This document shows positions 50,508 through 59,129 of a stretch of DNA of 64,000 nt, piece by piece (the stretch's first letter is position 1; every line of letters starts with the position of its first letter). Origin of the DNA: Halobium salinum (GTDB lineage Archaea > Halobacteriota > Halobacteria > Halobacteriales > Haloferacaceae); NCBI RefSeq assembly GCF_026586625.1, contig NZ_JAODIW010000006.1, forward strand, positions 506,927-570,926. The letters run 5' to 3'. The notes under the pieces are model-generated. The model did not search any database and was not told the DNA's origin. It saw only the letters and a program-made list of their open reading frames with translations. The position numbers were made by a program, and so were the translations under genes.

Positions 50508-51065
50508 CTATACGAACACCCGCACCGACGCGAACAGTACCAGCACGCCGAGTACGTCACAGAGGTTCGTCACGACGGGGATGACCACGTCGTCGGGGTC
50601 GAGTCCGAACCGGTAGGCGCCGTAGGTGGCCGCGAGGGCGACGGCGACGGCGAGGACGGCGAGCGAGACGCCGCTCGCGAGCGCGACGAGAAACACCGTC
50701 AGGAGGGGTAACTGCGTCCCGCCGAGCCCCGCCGTCAGGACCCACGCACCGACGCCGACGGCGGGGAACACCGTCATCGCGAGCGCCACCGTCGCGAGCG
50801 CGTTGCCGACGAGTTCCTCGTCCCCGGGGTCGAACGAGAGCGTCCCGAGGTGAAACGCCGTCGACAGCCGCGAGGCGAGGATGCTGCCGAGGTTGCCCGC
50901 CGTCCCGATGGTCACCGGGACCAGCACGAGCAGGGAGGGGTACTGCAGGAGCACGTCCTCGAAGGTGCCGAGCACGAGGCCGCTCGCGATTTCGACCATC
51001 GTCAGCGCGAGCAGAATCGGGAGCATCGCCCTGGTGATGGCCCGGACGGTCCACTCCGTCGGCAC
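50508..51065 (-). CDS. MgtE-type magnesium transporter half (SLC41-like), copy B
   Basis: The 185-residue protein has five TM helices and only the membrane domain of MgtE: the pore-signature region LVLVPVTIGTAGNLGSILASRLSTAF and FPAVGVGAWVLTAGLGG. N-terminal cytoplasmic N/CBS domains are absent, as in archaeal SLC41/MgtE-like minimal forms. It lies 3 nt downstream of copy A; the two probably assemble as a heteromer for Mg2+ or related cation transport, which is inferred. Confidence 0.83.
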   Translation of the reverse strand: MPTEWTVRAITRAMLPILLALTMVEIASGLVLGTFEDVLLQYPSLLVLVPVTIGTAGNLGSILASRLSTAFHLGTLSFDPGDEELVGNALATVALAMTVFPAVGVGAWVLTAGLGGTQLPLLTVFLVALASGVSLAVLAVAVALAATYGAYRFGLDPDDVVIPVVTNLCDVLGVLVLFASVRVFV

Positions 51066-51068
51066 CGC

Positions 51069-51656
51069 TCACCCACCCCCGCCGAGGCCGAGTGCGAGGA
51101 CGGTACGGACCGCCACGAGGAGAAACAGCGTTCCGAACACGTCCCCCGTGGTGGTGACGAGCGGGCCGACGAGCGTGTCCGGGTTGCGCCCCCGGCGGTA
51201 GCCGGCGAAGACGACGGTGACGACGACCACCGTCAGCGCGGTTCCGGAGAGGAGGCCGGCGACGAGCGCGACGCCGACGAGCGCTCGGAGCGGCGCGACT
51301 GGCTCGCCGAGCACCGAGAGGGCGGCGAAGGCGACGACCGACGCGAACAGGCTGGCGAGCACGCCGTTCGCCAGGGCCGCGACAACCGCCCCGCGGAGCC
51401 GCTCGTCGCCGCCGCGGACCCGCGGTTCGACGAGCCCCTGGTGCAACCCCGTGGCGATGCGAGCGCCGAGGCTACTGTACACGTTGCCGCGGGTGGCGAG
51501 GAGGGCGGGGACGAGCACGAGGAGGCCCGGAAGGGCACGCAACTCGGCGCGCATCCCGCCGAGGACGACGCCGGCCAGGAGCCCCCCGACCAGGCTCGCA
51601 CCGAGGGCGGGCAGCGCCTCCCGATACGCGTCCACGAGCACCTCCCTGACTCCCAT
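51069..51656 (-). CDS. MgtE-type magnesium transporter half (SLC41-like), copy A
   Basis: The 195-residue protein has five TM helices. It carries the signature PGLLVLVPALLATRGNVYSSLGARIATGL and an ending GPLVTTTGDVFGTLFLLVAV, again without CBS/N domains. It is the upstream partner of copy B. Two complementary half-transporters adjacent to each other suggest a heterodimeric membrane channel in place of the homodimeric bacterial MgtE. No M-box-like riboswitch is visible upstream. Confidence 0.83.
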   Translation of the reverse strand: MGVREVLVDAYREALPALGASLVGGLLAGVVLGGMRAELRALPGLLVLVPALLATRGNVYSSLGARIATGLHQGLVEPRVRGGDERLRGAVVAALANGVLASLFASVVAFAALSVLGEPVAPLRALVGVALVAGLLSGTALTVVVVTVVFAGYRRGRNPDTLVGPLVTTTGDVFGTLFLLVAVRTVLALGLGGGG

Positions 51657-51707
51657 CGTCGGCTCCGTCGCGCGCCGACGATAAAAAGCCGGGCGACGGC
51701 GCGAGGG

Positions 51708-52997
51708 TTACGACGACGGTCCGCGTCGCGACCGTTCCCGCGGCCGAACGAGCAGCAGCGCCGCGACGGCGGCCGCCCCGGCGATGGCGACGAACAGCAG
51801 CGAGAACGCGGCACCGAAGTCGACCGCGTCGGAGACGACACCGACGACCGCCGGCGCGAGGGCGCCCGCACCCATCAGAAGCGTCCGGACGATGCCGAGC
51901 GTCCCGCCCGCCACGTCGTCGGGGATGACGTCCGTCAGGTACGCTCCACGGACCGGCCGGAAGCCGTGGCTCCCCACCCCGAAGAGGACCACGACGGCGG
52001 CGACGACGAGGGGGTCACGCACGACGAGCGACGCGCCGAGGCCGGCCGCCGAGAGCGAGAGCGTCGCGACGATCATCGGGAGCTTCCCCACCCGGTCGCT
52101 CAGGTCGCCGGTGACGGTCTGGACGAGGCTGACGAGAAAGAGCGCGGCGTAGACGAGGTTGGCGACCGAGGGCGACAGTCCGACCGCCCGGGTGAGGTAC
52201 AGCGGGAGAAAGGCGACCGCGCCGTTGTACGCGATGGAGAACAGCACGGTGACGAGGACGAACAGGAGGAACCGGCGCTCGCGGAACAACGGCGCGTACG
52301 TCCCGAGGGCGAGGGTTCCGGTGCCACCGCGTTCGTCCTCGCCCTCCACCCGGCCCGGAACGCGCCACGCGAACAGGCCGGCGAGGAGGACGCCGGCGCC
52401 GGCGCCGACGAGGAACACCGACCGCCAGTCGTAGCCCGCGGCGACCCCGCCGAGGACGCTCCCGAGACCGGCCGCGGCGACGAGTCCGGTTCCTGCCCCG
52501 ACTCCGACGACGACCACCGCCGCCGGAGCGACCACCCCACCGAAGGCGCCGAGCGTGTCGAGCACGCCCAGCGCCCGACCGGTGCGGGCCGGATACACCT
52601 TCGACAGCAGGCCGATGGCGACGGTCTTGTGCGCGCCGGTTCCGAGCCCGACGAGCAACATCCCGCCGACCAGCACCGGGAACGGGCCGGCGACGGCGAC
52701 GACGGCGGCCCCGGCGGCGGCGACGAGCGCCCCGGCGACGACGACGCGGACCGAGCCGACCCGGTCCGCCAGCGCGCCCGAGGGGAACTGCATCGCCGCG
52801 TAGGCGAGCATCAGCCCCGTGAACGCCGCGCCGACCGTCGCGTTCGAGACGCCGTAGCTCTCCTGGAGCGTCGCGAACAACGGCGGGAACAGGTACCGGA
52901 GAAACTTCGCGAGCAACCACAGGAGGGAGGTGAGGAGGAGGGCGTCGAGGCCCACGACCCGGGCGCGAAGCGAGTCGGGGTTGAGGCGGGTGCTCAC
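51708..52997 (-). CDS. Major facilitator superfamily permease
   Basis: The 429-residue protein has 12 TM helices in two halves. Motif A between TM2 and TM3 is present as FPSGALADRVGSVRVVV, and the second-half equivalent is VTGDLSDRVGKLPM. The acidic central loop (RVPGRVEGEDERGGTGTL) is cytoplasmic. Substrate is not deducible; the family includes drug, sugar and organic-anion carriers. ATG 52997 precedes a 25-residue N-terminal tail before TM1. It is monocistronic. Confidence 0.85.
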   Translation of the reverse strand: MSTRLNPDSLRARVVGLDALLLTSLLWLLAKFLRYLFPPLFATLQESYGVSNATVGAAFTGLMLAYAAMQFPSGALADRVGSVRVVVAGALVAAAGAAVVAVAGPFPVLVGGMLLVGLGTGAHKTVAIGLLSKVYPARTGRALGVLDTLGAFGGVVAPAAVVVVGVGAGTGLVAAAGLGSVLGGVAAGYDWRSVFLVGAGAGVLLAGLFAWRVPGRVEGEDERGGTGTLALGTYAPLFRERRFLLFVLVTVLFSIAYNGAVAFLPLYLTRAVGLSPSVANLVYAALFLVSLVQTVTGDLSDRVGKLPMIVATLSLSAAGLGASLVVRDPLVVAAVVVLFGVGSHGFRPVRGAYLTDVIPDDVAGGTLGIVRTLLMGAGALAPAVVGVVSDAVDFGAAFSLLFVAIAGAAAVAALLLVRPRERSRRGPSS

Positions 52998-53089
52998 GGC
53001 GTACCCACAGCGACGTGCGACGGCTGATTAAGCGGTACGGCTCGCGGCGAAACGTGCCGGGATACACGAGGACGTGTCTGGGCGCGGGG

Positions 53090-54478
53090 TCAGTCGCCGA
53101 ACGGCCCCATCCCGCCCATCCCGCCGCCGCCCTCGCCCTCGAGTTTCTTCATCATCCGCTTCATGTCGCCGTCGCCCATCCCCTTGAACTGCTTCAGGGT
53201 GCGCTCCATCATCTTGTGCTGCTGGAGCAGTTCCTTGACCGTCTCCTCGTCGGTGCCGGAGCCGCGGGCGATGCGCCGAATCTGCGAGGCGCCGATGGCG
53301 CGGGGCTCCTCCATCTCCATGTCGGTCATGGAGTCCATGATAATCTCGAACTTCCGCATCCGGTCCTGGGTCACGTCCATCGCGTCGTCCGGCAGTTGGT
53401 CCATCAGTCCGCCGCCGAGGCCCGGAATCATGTCCATAATCTGGTCCAGCGGCCCCATCCGGTTCATGGCGTCCATCTGACGCTTCATGTCCTTCAGGGT
53501 GAACTGGCCCTTCATGATGTCCTCGGGCTCCCAGTCGTCCTCGCCGGCCTCCTGTTGCTCCATCATGGCGCGCTCGACGCGCTCGGAGAGCTGTTTGAGG
53601 TCGCCCATGCCCAGCAGCCGGGAGATGAACCCGTTGGGCTCGAAGCGCTCGATGTCTTGGACGGTCTCGCCGGTGCCGAGGAAGGCGATGGAGGAGTCGG
53701 TCTCGTTGACCGCAGTGAGGGCGCCGCCACCCTTCGCGGTCCCGTCGAGTTTCGTGATGACGACGCCGCCGATGCCGATGGACGAGTCGAACTCGCGGGC
53801 CTGCTCCTTCGCCCCCTGTCCGATTGCCGCGTCGAGCACGAGGAGGTTCAGGTCCGGGTTCACTTCGGCTTCGATCTCCTCGATTTCGTCGATGAGGTCC
53901 GCCTCGAGGGCGTGGCGACCGGCGGTGTCGACGATGTGCACGTCGGCGTCCTCGGTGGCCTCCATCCCCTCGCGGGCGATCTGCACCGGGTCGCCGCCGT
54001 CGGGGTCGCCGTAGAAGTCGACCTCGGCACGCTCACACATCTGCTTCGCCTGGTCGTACGCGCCGGGCCGGAAGGTGTCGGTCTGGATGACCGCCGGACG
54101 GAGGCCCTTCTTCGAGAACCACCACGCCATCTTCGCGGCGGTCGTCGTCTTCCCCGACCCCTGCAGGCCGGCGAGCATGATGGTCTGGGGTTCGAGCGGA
54201 ATCTCCGTCGACTCCCCGACGATCTCGACCATCTCCTCGTAGACGATTTTGAGGATGTGGTCGCGGGCCGTGGTGCCCCCCGGCGGCTCCTCCTCCAGTG
54301 CACGCTCCTTGATGTTCTCCGAGAGCTCCATCACCAGCGCGACTTCCACGTCGGCCTGGAGGAGCGAGCGCTGAATCTCGCGGACGATCTCCTGGACGTC
54401 CTCTTTCGACAGCCGGGACTTCCCCCGCAGCTTGTCCATCGTGCCGCGGAGCGAGGAGCCGAGGTCGTCGAGTACCAT
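53090..54478 (-). CDS. srp54: Signal recognition particle 54 kDa protein (SRP54)
   Basis: The 462-residue SRP GTPase is the targeting subunit that binds signal sequences and 7S RNA. The N domain starts [16 protein letters not shown], the G domain has [13 protein letters not shown] (G1), [11 protein letters not shown] (G3) and [11 protein letters not shown] (G4), and the Met-rich M domain ends [21 protein letters not shown] 54478 starts the conserved N domain; upstream in-frame sequence is a repeat-bearing intergenic region. FtsY is encoded 2.4 kb to the right, the other half of the targeting pathway. Confidence 0.95.
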   Translation of the reverse strand: MVLDDLGSSLRGTMDKLRGKSRLSKEDVQEIVREIQRSLLQADVEVALVMELSENIKERALEEEPPGGTTARDHILKIVYEEMVEIVGESTEIPLEPQTIMLAGLQGSGKTTTAAKMAWWFSKKGLRPAVIQTDTFRPGAYDQAKQMCERAEVDFYGDPDGGDPVQIAREGMEATEDADVHIVDTAGRHALEADLIDEIEEIEAEVNPDLNLLVLDAAIGQGAKEQAREFDSSIGIGGVVITKLDGTAKGGGALTAVNETDSSIAFLGTGETVQDIERFEPNGFISRLLGMGDLKQLSERVERAMMEQQEAGEDDWEPEDIMKGQFTLKDMKRQMDAMNRMGPLDQIMDMIPGLGGGLMDQLPDDAMDVTQDRMRKFEIIMDSMTDMEMEEPRAIGASQIRRIARGSGTDEETVKELLQQHKMMERTLKQFKGMGDGDMKRMMKKLEGEGGGGMGGMGPFGD

Positions 54479-54518
54479 TTGGCGAGGGTACGAGACGGAG
54501 CCCGTAAAGGCTTCCTCT

Positions 54519-54572
54519 CGACCTTTTGCTGCACTCGCTCGGCCTTCGGCCTCGCTCGCTGGCAAAAGGTCG
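54519..54572. repeat. Inverted repeat upstream of srp54 with shared dispersed module
   Basis: CGACCTTTTGC (54519-54529) pairs perfectly with GCAAAAGGTCG (54562-54572), enclosing the palindrome-rich module CACTCGCTCGGCCTTCGG + CCTCGCTCGC. Reversed, that module occurs at 7491-7518 with about one mismatch, beside a similar CCTTTTTT/AAAAAAGG pair. It forms a strong hairpin between srp54's start and the lysE-like promoter and could be a terminator or a regulatory 5' element. Confidence 0.65.
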
Positions 54573-54753
54573 ATCAAAACCGCGGCTCGGGGGCTTCGCC
54601 CCGCTCGCCGCGTCCGCTCGCTCCCTTCGGTCGCTCGCGGCACGAGACGGAGTGATACCGCTCCGTACCGCTCCGCTCCGCTCCGCACCACACCGTTCCG
54701 CCTCGCCCCGCACCGTCCGGACGTTTATCACCGATGCCGAACCACCTCCCCCC

Positions 54754-55464
54754 GTGTCAATCCTCCCCGACCTCGCGACCCTCGCCGTCTACCTCGGGGC
54801 CGCGGTCGCGCTCATCCTCGCACCCGGTCCCGACACGCTGTACGTCCTCGCGCGGGGCGCACAGAGTCGCTCACGAGGGGTTCGGTCGGCGCTCGGCGTC
54901 GCCACCGGCGTGTTGCTCCACACCCTCGCGGCGGCGCTCGGGCTCGCCGCACTCCTCCGAGCGGCGCCGGTCGCCTACTCCCTCGTCACGTACCTCGGCG
55001 CGGCCTACCTCGTCTACCTCGGGGTGCAGACGCTCCGAGGGGAGGGCGCGGCCGTCGACGAGGGGACCCCGGCCGCGGGCGACGCCGCCACGGGCGACGG
55101 CGTTGCCGTCGGAGACGACGTAGCCGGGAGCGACGCCGCGGCTCCCGCTCCCGACGGCGGTGACGTCCCCGACCGCTCCTACCTCCGCGGTGTCGCCGTC
55201 AACGTCCTCAACCCGAAGGTGGCGCTGTTCTTCCTCGCTTTCCTCCCGCAGTTCGCCGGGTCGGGACCGGACGCGACCGCCCGGATGATTCTGCTCGGTG
55301 GACTCTACTCCCTGTTGACGGCGGTCTACCTCTCGGCCGTCGCACTCGCGTCACACCGGGCGCGTCGACTCGTCGGTGGCGACCGCGCCGGCGGCGTCCT
55401 CCGCTGGGGCGCCGGGGCCACGTTCGTCGCGCTCGGCGCCTCGGTGGCGCTCGGTGGGAGGTGA
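54754..55464 (+). CDS. LysE/RhtB-family amino-acid exporter
   Basis: The 236-residue protein has six TM helices with the LysE N-terminal signature LAPGPDTLYVLARGAQSRSRG (residues about 20-40). Between TM helices is an Asp/Ala-rich cytoplasmic insert of about 40 residues (TPAAGDAATGDG...), then the conserved LRGVAVNVLNPKVALFFLAFLPQF. It probably exports an amino acid or homoserine-like compound. GTG 54754 begins the protein (MSILPDLA); a TATA-like TTTATC lies about 30 nt upstream. Confidence 0.85.
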   Translation: MSILPDLATLAVYLGAAVALILAPGPDTLYVLARGAQSRSRGVRSALGVATGVLLHTLAAALGLAALLRAAPVAYSLVTYLGAAYLVYLGVQTLRGEGAAVDEGTPAAGDAATGDGVAVGDDVAGSDAAAPAPDGGDVPDRSYLRGVAVNVLNPKVALFFLAFLPQFAGSGPDATARMILLGGLYSLLTAVYLSAVALASHRARRLVGGDRAGGVLRWGAGATFVALGASVALGGR

Positions 55465-55530
55465 ACGGGGCCGACGCGCCGTCGTACGCTGGCCACGGAA
55501 TCTATGCCCTGGCCGTGCGTACGGTCGACT

Positions 55531-55734
55531 ATGGTAGACCACGACGGTGCCGCGCGCATGGAGCTCACCCCGGAGGAGATTCGCGAGGAGGACGGAAGCT
55601 ACTTGGTCGAGTGTCCCGCCTGTGGCACGCCGACGACGCTGATGAAGGTGATGGAGTCGGGTCACTGCGCCGGAGCCGACGACGACGTGGGCTGTACCGC
55701 GGAGCTCGCACTGGAACTCGTCTGGTCGGAGTGA
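55531..55734 (+). CDS. Small zinc-ribbon-type protein (67 aa)
   Basis: The 67-residue protein has an N-terminal acidic helix (TPEEIREEDG) followed by VECPACGTPTTLMKVMESGHC and a later Cys in VGCTAELA, a four-Cys metal-binding knuckle, and a C-terminal hydrophobic strand (LALELVW). Such small zinc proteins are common in haloarchaea; many act in protein or nucleic-acid contacts, but this one is not assigned. ATG 55531 (MVDHDG) is preferred over ATG 55504. Confidence 0.7.
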   Translation: MVDHDGAARMELTPEEIREEDGSYLVECPACGTPTTLMKVMESGHCAGADDDVGCTAELALELVWSE

Positions 55735-55762
55735 GAGGGCTGCCGGCCCCCGTCCCCCGGAT

Positions 55763-56296
55763 TCACTCCTCGCTCGCCAGGCGGAACACGTCGACGTCCT
55801 CCCCCGTCTCGCTGTCGCGCTCGGCGACGGCCGCCATAATCTCGCGCGCCTCGGCCTCGGCCTCGTCGAGCGACGCGTCGACGTCGACGCCTTCCAGCCC
55901 ACCGTAGGCGACCTCTGCCCCGGAGCCGAGGGCGGCGGTCGGGTCGTCCAACGCGGCGCCGTCGCCGCCGACGGCGCGTAATCGGGCGTCGCCGCTGTCG
56001 TCCCTCCCGGCGAGAAGTACCTCGACGCCCAACTCGGCGGCGAGGTCGCTCGCGACCCGCTCGAGCGGGTCGATTCCCAGTTCGTCCCCGTCGAGTTCGT
56101 ACTCCCGGCGCTCCTTCTCGAGTCGACGCTCGAACTCGTCGATGCCGCCCGCGTCGCCGACGACCGCGGCGCCGACCGAGCCGAAGTCGAACACGCGCTT
56201 CTTCGACTTGCTCGCCACCGACCCACCGCGGGTCAGGGTTCGGTCGCCGGCCAACACGACGCCGCCGGTACACTCGATGCCGATGACGGTGCTCAT
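55763..56296 (-). CDS. Proteasome-like Ntn-hydrolase subunit
   Basis: The 177-residue protein has the N-terminal proteasome beta-fold: STVIGIECTGGVVLAGDRT with Thr3, the conserved Asp (AGDRT) and, in order, SKSKKRVFDFG with a Lys at the Lys33-like position. The N-terminal Met-Ser would have to be removed to free Thr3. The middle part is acidic and short relative to true beta-subunits (about 200-220 residues). It may be an HslV-like or archaeal 'proteasome subunit-like' protein; activity is uncertain. ATG 56296. Confidence 0.72.
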   Translation of the reverse strand: MSTVIGIECTGGVVLAGDRTLTRGGSVASKSKKRVFDFGSVGAAVVGDAGGIDEFERRLEKERREYELDGDELGIDPLERVASDLAAELGVEVLLAGRDDSGDARLRAVGGDGAALDDPTAALGSGAEVAYGGLEGVDVDASLDEAEAEAREIMAAVAERDSETGEDVDVFRLASEE

Positions 56297-56431
56297 ACCC
56301 CCGTTTCGACCCGGAGCGGAAAGAACGCTGTTGCCGTCTCGGCCGACTCCGCCGCATCGTTCGTCTTCGTCGAACGATTCGACGGACCGGTCAGAACCCT
56401 TTTTCGCGCGCACACCGTGTGTTGCGTTATC

Positions 56432-56818
56432 ATGGAAACGACCAACGTGACCCCGTCGACCCGCCCCACGGAACGCCTCCTGGACGGCCCGGCCGAGCGA
56501 GTCGTCCCACCGCGTTCGGTCGGTACCGACGGCGACGCGCACGTCTTCGCCGGATTCCTCAAGTTCGCCGACGGGGACGACACCTGCTGGCTCCGTCGGA
56601 GCATCACGGTGGTCCCCACGCTCACCCGTGGCAGTCGACTCGACCTCACCGTCGAGGAGGCCTACCGGGACGCCGGGGTCGGGCGCATCGTCCCGCTCAC
56701 CAGCTACGCCGACAGCTGTGCCTGGGACGGGGACGGCTCCTTCGAGGGCGTCCAACGTGCGGTGACGGCGTGGCACGACACCCACCGCACGCTGGGGCCC
56801 GGTGTGTTCGAGAAGTGA
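56432..56818 (+). CDS. Haloarchaeal hypothetical protein (128 aa)
   Basis: The 128-residue soluble protein has mixed alpha/beta character: VFAGFLKFADGDDTCWLRR, ITVVPTLTRGSRLDLTVEEAYRD, and a C-terminal region with SYADSCAWDGDG. Two cysteines are present. No motif or family is recognised. A T-rich element (CCCTTTTTCGC, near 56398) lies about 30 nt upstream of ATG 56432, and the frame is clean. It is divergent from the proteasome-like gene. Confidence 0.6.
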   Translation: METTNVTPSTRPTERLLDGPAERVVPPRSVGTDGDAHVFAGFLKFADGDDTCWLRRSITVVPTLTRGSRLDLTVEEAYRDAGVGRIVPLTSYADSCAWDGDGSFEGVQRAVTAWHDTHRTLGPGVFEK

Positions 56819-56833
56819 GTCGGCCGCGGAAAA

Positions 56834-56926
56834 GACGGCGGCCGTCGTGGCGCTCGGTCCTCTCAGACCACCGCGTCAGCGAGAGGAACGCGCCTGAACG
56901 CGCGCTCGCCGTGGCGCTCAGTCCTC
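56834..56926. repeat. FtsY tail repeat with hairpins (64-nt period)
   Basis: GTGGCGCTCAGTCCTC (56911-56926), holding the ftsY stop (TCA at 56918-56920), reappears as GTGGCGCTCGGTCCTC (56847-56862), 15 of 16 identical, with the stop changed to TCG. In the gene's direction each copy is followed by a hairpin: CGCGC/GCGCG (56889-56893, 56900-56904) after the real end, and GACGG/CCGTC (56834-56838, 56842-56846) after the copy. TCCTCTC/GAGAGGA (56858-56864, 56881-56887) also pair. The architecture matches the alaS and acyl-CoA dehydrogenase tails. Confidence 0.7.
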
Positions 56927-58387
56927 GCCGAGCAGGCTCGCGACGAGCTCCTCCGGCTCGAACTTCTGGAGGTCGTCGTACCCCTGGCCCGTCCCGAGGA
57001 AGAGAATCGGCTTCCCGGTGACGTAGGCGATGGAGATGGCCGCGCCGCCCTGCGAGTCGGCGTCGGCCTTCGTCAGGATGGCGCCGTCGATTTCGGCGGC
57101 CTCGTTGAACTTCTTGGCGCGCTGGACGGCGTCCTGACCCGCGACCGCCTCGTCGACGAACAGCGTCATGTCGGGGTCGACGACGCGGTCGATCTTCTCC
57201 AGCTGGGACATCAGGTCGTTCGAGGTGTGGAGCCGACCGGCCGTGTCGCCGAGCACGACGTCCACGTCGTGGGCCTCGGCGTACTCCACGCCGTCGTACA
57301 GCACGGCGGCGGGGTCGCCGCCCTGCTCGTGGCTGATGAGCTTTCGGTCGAGATTCTCCGCGTGCTTGCGAATCTGCTCGTTGGCGCCGGCGCGGTAGGT
57401 GTCGCCGTTCGCGAGCACCGTCGAGAGCCCCTGCTTCTCCAGGTACTCCGACATCTTCGCGATGCTCGTCGTCTTCCCGACGCCGTTGACGCCGGTGAAG
57501 ATGATGGTGACCGGCTTCTCCGCGTTCCGGACGCGCTCCTCGAAGTCGAACTGCCCGACGCTGATGACCTCGAGCAGCGCGTCGTGGAGCGCCTCCTGGA
57601 CGAGCTGGGCCGTCGTGTCGACCTGCTTGCGGGACTCGCCGACCATCTTCTCGCGGATGGTGTCGAGCATCCGCTCGGCGACGTTCATCTCCACGTCGCT
57701 CTCGAGCAGCGCCATCTCGAGCTCCCAGAGGGGCTGTTCTAAGTCCTCCTCCTCGATGATGATGCGCCCGGTGGCCATCGACTTCATCTGCTGCCACCGG
57801 CTCGTCGAGGACTCCGCCGCCTCGCTCTCGCCGTCGGCGGAAGCGGAGGAGCGGCGCCGAGCGAACTCCGGAATCTCGCTCTCGGTGTCGTCCGCGTCGG
57901 CGTCGGCTTCGTCGTCGGCCACCTCGGCCTCCGTGTCTGCACTCTCGCTCTCGGCCGCTACAGGCTCGGCGCCGCTCGCACCGTTCGAGACGGCGGCTTC
58001 GTCCGCCGTCTCGGGCTCGTCGGTCGAGGACTCGGTCGACGGCGACGCCGCTTCCGCGGGTTCGGCCGCCGTCTCGGGCTTCTCGGGGTCGTCCTCGTCG
58101 ACGAGTGTCTCCGTCGAGGCGGCGGCGTCGCTCCCGGCGCCCGCGCCGTCCTCGACCTCGGCCGTGTCCGGGTCGGTCGTCGAGGTGGCCGCCGGCTCCG
58201 TCGCGGCGGCGTCGGTGGAGGCGGCGTCCGCGGAGGTGGCGTCGGCTGCGCCGGTCGTACCCCGGTCGGCGTCGTCGACCGGCTCCTCGACCTGCTCGCC
58301 TTCCGCCGCCTCCTCGGCCTTCTCCTCGGCCGTCTCCTCGACGTCCTTCCGGAACTTGCCGAGTTTCTTCTTCAGTCCGTCGAACAT
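56918..58387 (-). CDS. ftsY: Signal recognition particle receptor FtsY
   Basis: The 489-residue SRP receptor has a highly acidic, disordered N-terminal half (about residues 1-185) after a basic MFDGLKKKLGKFRKD start that may bind the membrane. The NG domain follows: FTGVNGVGKTTSIAKM (G1), VLGDTAGRLHTSNDLM (G3) and AILTKADADSQGGAA (G4), ending FLGTGQGYDDLQKFEPEEL. It is the last gene of the L18Ae-prefoldin-FtsY unit. Its stop region is repeated 64 nt downstream with hairpins between. Confidence 0.95.
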   Translation of the reverse strand: MFDGLKKKLGKFRKDVEETAEEKAEEAAEGEQVEEPVDDADRGTTGAADATSADAASTDAAATEPAATSTTDPDTAEVEDGAGAGSDAAASTETLVDEDDPEKPETAAEPAEAASPSTESSTDEPETADEAAVSNGASGAEPVAAESESADTEAEVADDEADADADDTESEIPEFARRRSSASADGESEAAESSTSRWQQMKSMATGRIIIEEEDLEQPLWELEMALLESDVEMNVAERMLDTIREKMVGESRKQVDTTAQLVQEALHDALLEVISVGQFDFEERVRNAEKPVTIIFTGVNGVGKTTSIAKMSEYLEKQGLSTVLANGDTYRAGANEQIRKHAENLDRKLISHEQGGDPAAVLYDGVEYAEAHDVDVVLGDTAGRLHTSNDLMSQLEKIDRVVDPDMTLFVDEAVAGQDAVQRAKKFNEAAEIDGAILTKADADSQGGAAISIAYVTGKPILFLGTGQGYDDLQKFEPEELVASLLGED

Positions 58388-58393
58388 GGGCGG

Positions 58394-58870
58394 TTACTCG
58401 TCCTCGCCCTCGTCACCCTCGCCGGAGAACTGGTCCTGCATCTGCTGCATCTGCTGCTGCTGCATCTGCTGTTGCATCTGCTGGGCCTGCTGTTCGAGCT
58501 CCTGGCTCTCCTCTTCGAGCCCCTCGACCTCGCCGCGGAGCTCGGCGATCTGCTCGTCGAGCAGGTCCTGCCGTCGCTGGAGCGCCTCGATGGCGTCGCC
58601 CTGCTCCTGCTCGGCCGCGTAGCCGCCGCCGAGCGAGACGATGACCTCGTCGATGTCCTGGACCTCGGCGCGGAGGTACGCGCCGCCGCCGAGGGGCACC
58701 TGCACCGTCGAGCCCGTCTCGAGGGTCTCGATGGCCTCGATGGCCTCGTCGACTTCGCCCTTCTCGGTCTCCAGCTCGTCGATTTCGCCCTCGACCTCCT
58801 CGATCTCCTCGTCGAGCGCCTGCAGCTCCTGGGAGAGCTGCTGCAGCTGCTGCTGGCCACCGCCCATCAT
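58394..58870 (-). CDS. pfdA: Prefoldin subunit alpha
   Basis: The 158-residue protein is a helical hairpin chaperone subunit. An N-terminal coiled coil (LQQLSQELQALDEEIEEVEG) leads to the beta-hairpin segments VQVPLGGGAYLRAEV and VIVSLGGGYAAEQ, then a C-terminal coiled coil ending in a Gln/Met-rich tail. Prefoldin hands nascent proteins to the thermosome, whose gene is at 39001. Its start overlaps the L18Ae stop by 4 nt (58867-58870), and ftsY follows 6 nt later, so the three genes form an operon. Confidence 0.93.
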   Translation of the reverse strand: MMGGGQQQLQQLSQELQALDEEIEEVEGEIDELETEKGEVDEAIEAIETLETGSTVQVPLGGGAYLRAEVQDIDEVIVSLGGGYAAEQEQGDAIEALQRRQDLLDEQIAELRGEVEGLEEESQELEQQAQQMQQQMQQQQMQQMQDQFSGEGDEGEDE

Positions 58871-59040
58871 GCTGCCACCTCCTCGATTTCGACCTGCGTG
58901 CGCTTGAGGTTGTGCTGACTCCCGAACTGCGCGAGGATGTGCTCGCGGGCGACGTTCTCGTTCTCGGCGTCGATCGACTTCTCGAAGTCCTCCCAGCCGT
59001 CACGGGACTGGAAGCGACCGCTGACCGTAAATTGACTCAT
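58867..59040 (-). CDS. rpl18a: Ribosomal protein L18Ae (LX)
   Basis: The 57-residue large-subunit protein is read as SQFTVSGRFQSRDGWEDF, then SIDAENENVAREHILAQFGSQH and LKRTQVEIEEV. This is the typical short archaeal LX form. ATG 59040. It is the first gene of the operon rpl18a-pfdA-ftsY, with a 4-nt overlap into pfdA. Confidence 0.92.
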   Translation of the reverse strand: MSQFTVSGRFQSRDGWEDFEKSIDAENENVAREHILAQFGSQHNLKRTQVEIEEVAA

Positions 59041-59129
59041 GGGTGCAGGTGGACGGGGCAGCGGGAAGTATCTTCCGTGTCGGGACGCTCTCGTGGGGCA
59101 CTCACCGGGTCGAGTCGGCTGGTCGGGGT

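Noticed and set aside
50850-53027. Long plus-strand open frame opposite mgtE and MFS genes
   Set aside because: Composition is Arg/Glu/Asp-rich and unstructured, and it is antisense to three clearly hydrophobic transporter genes.
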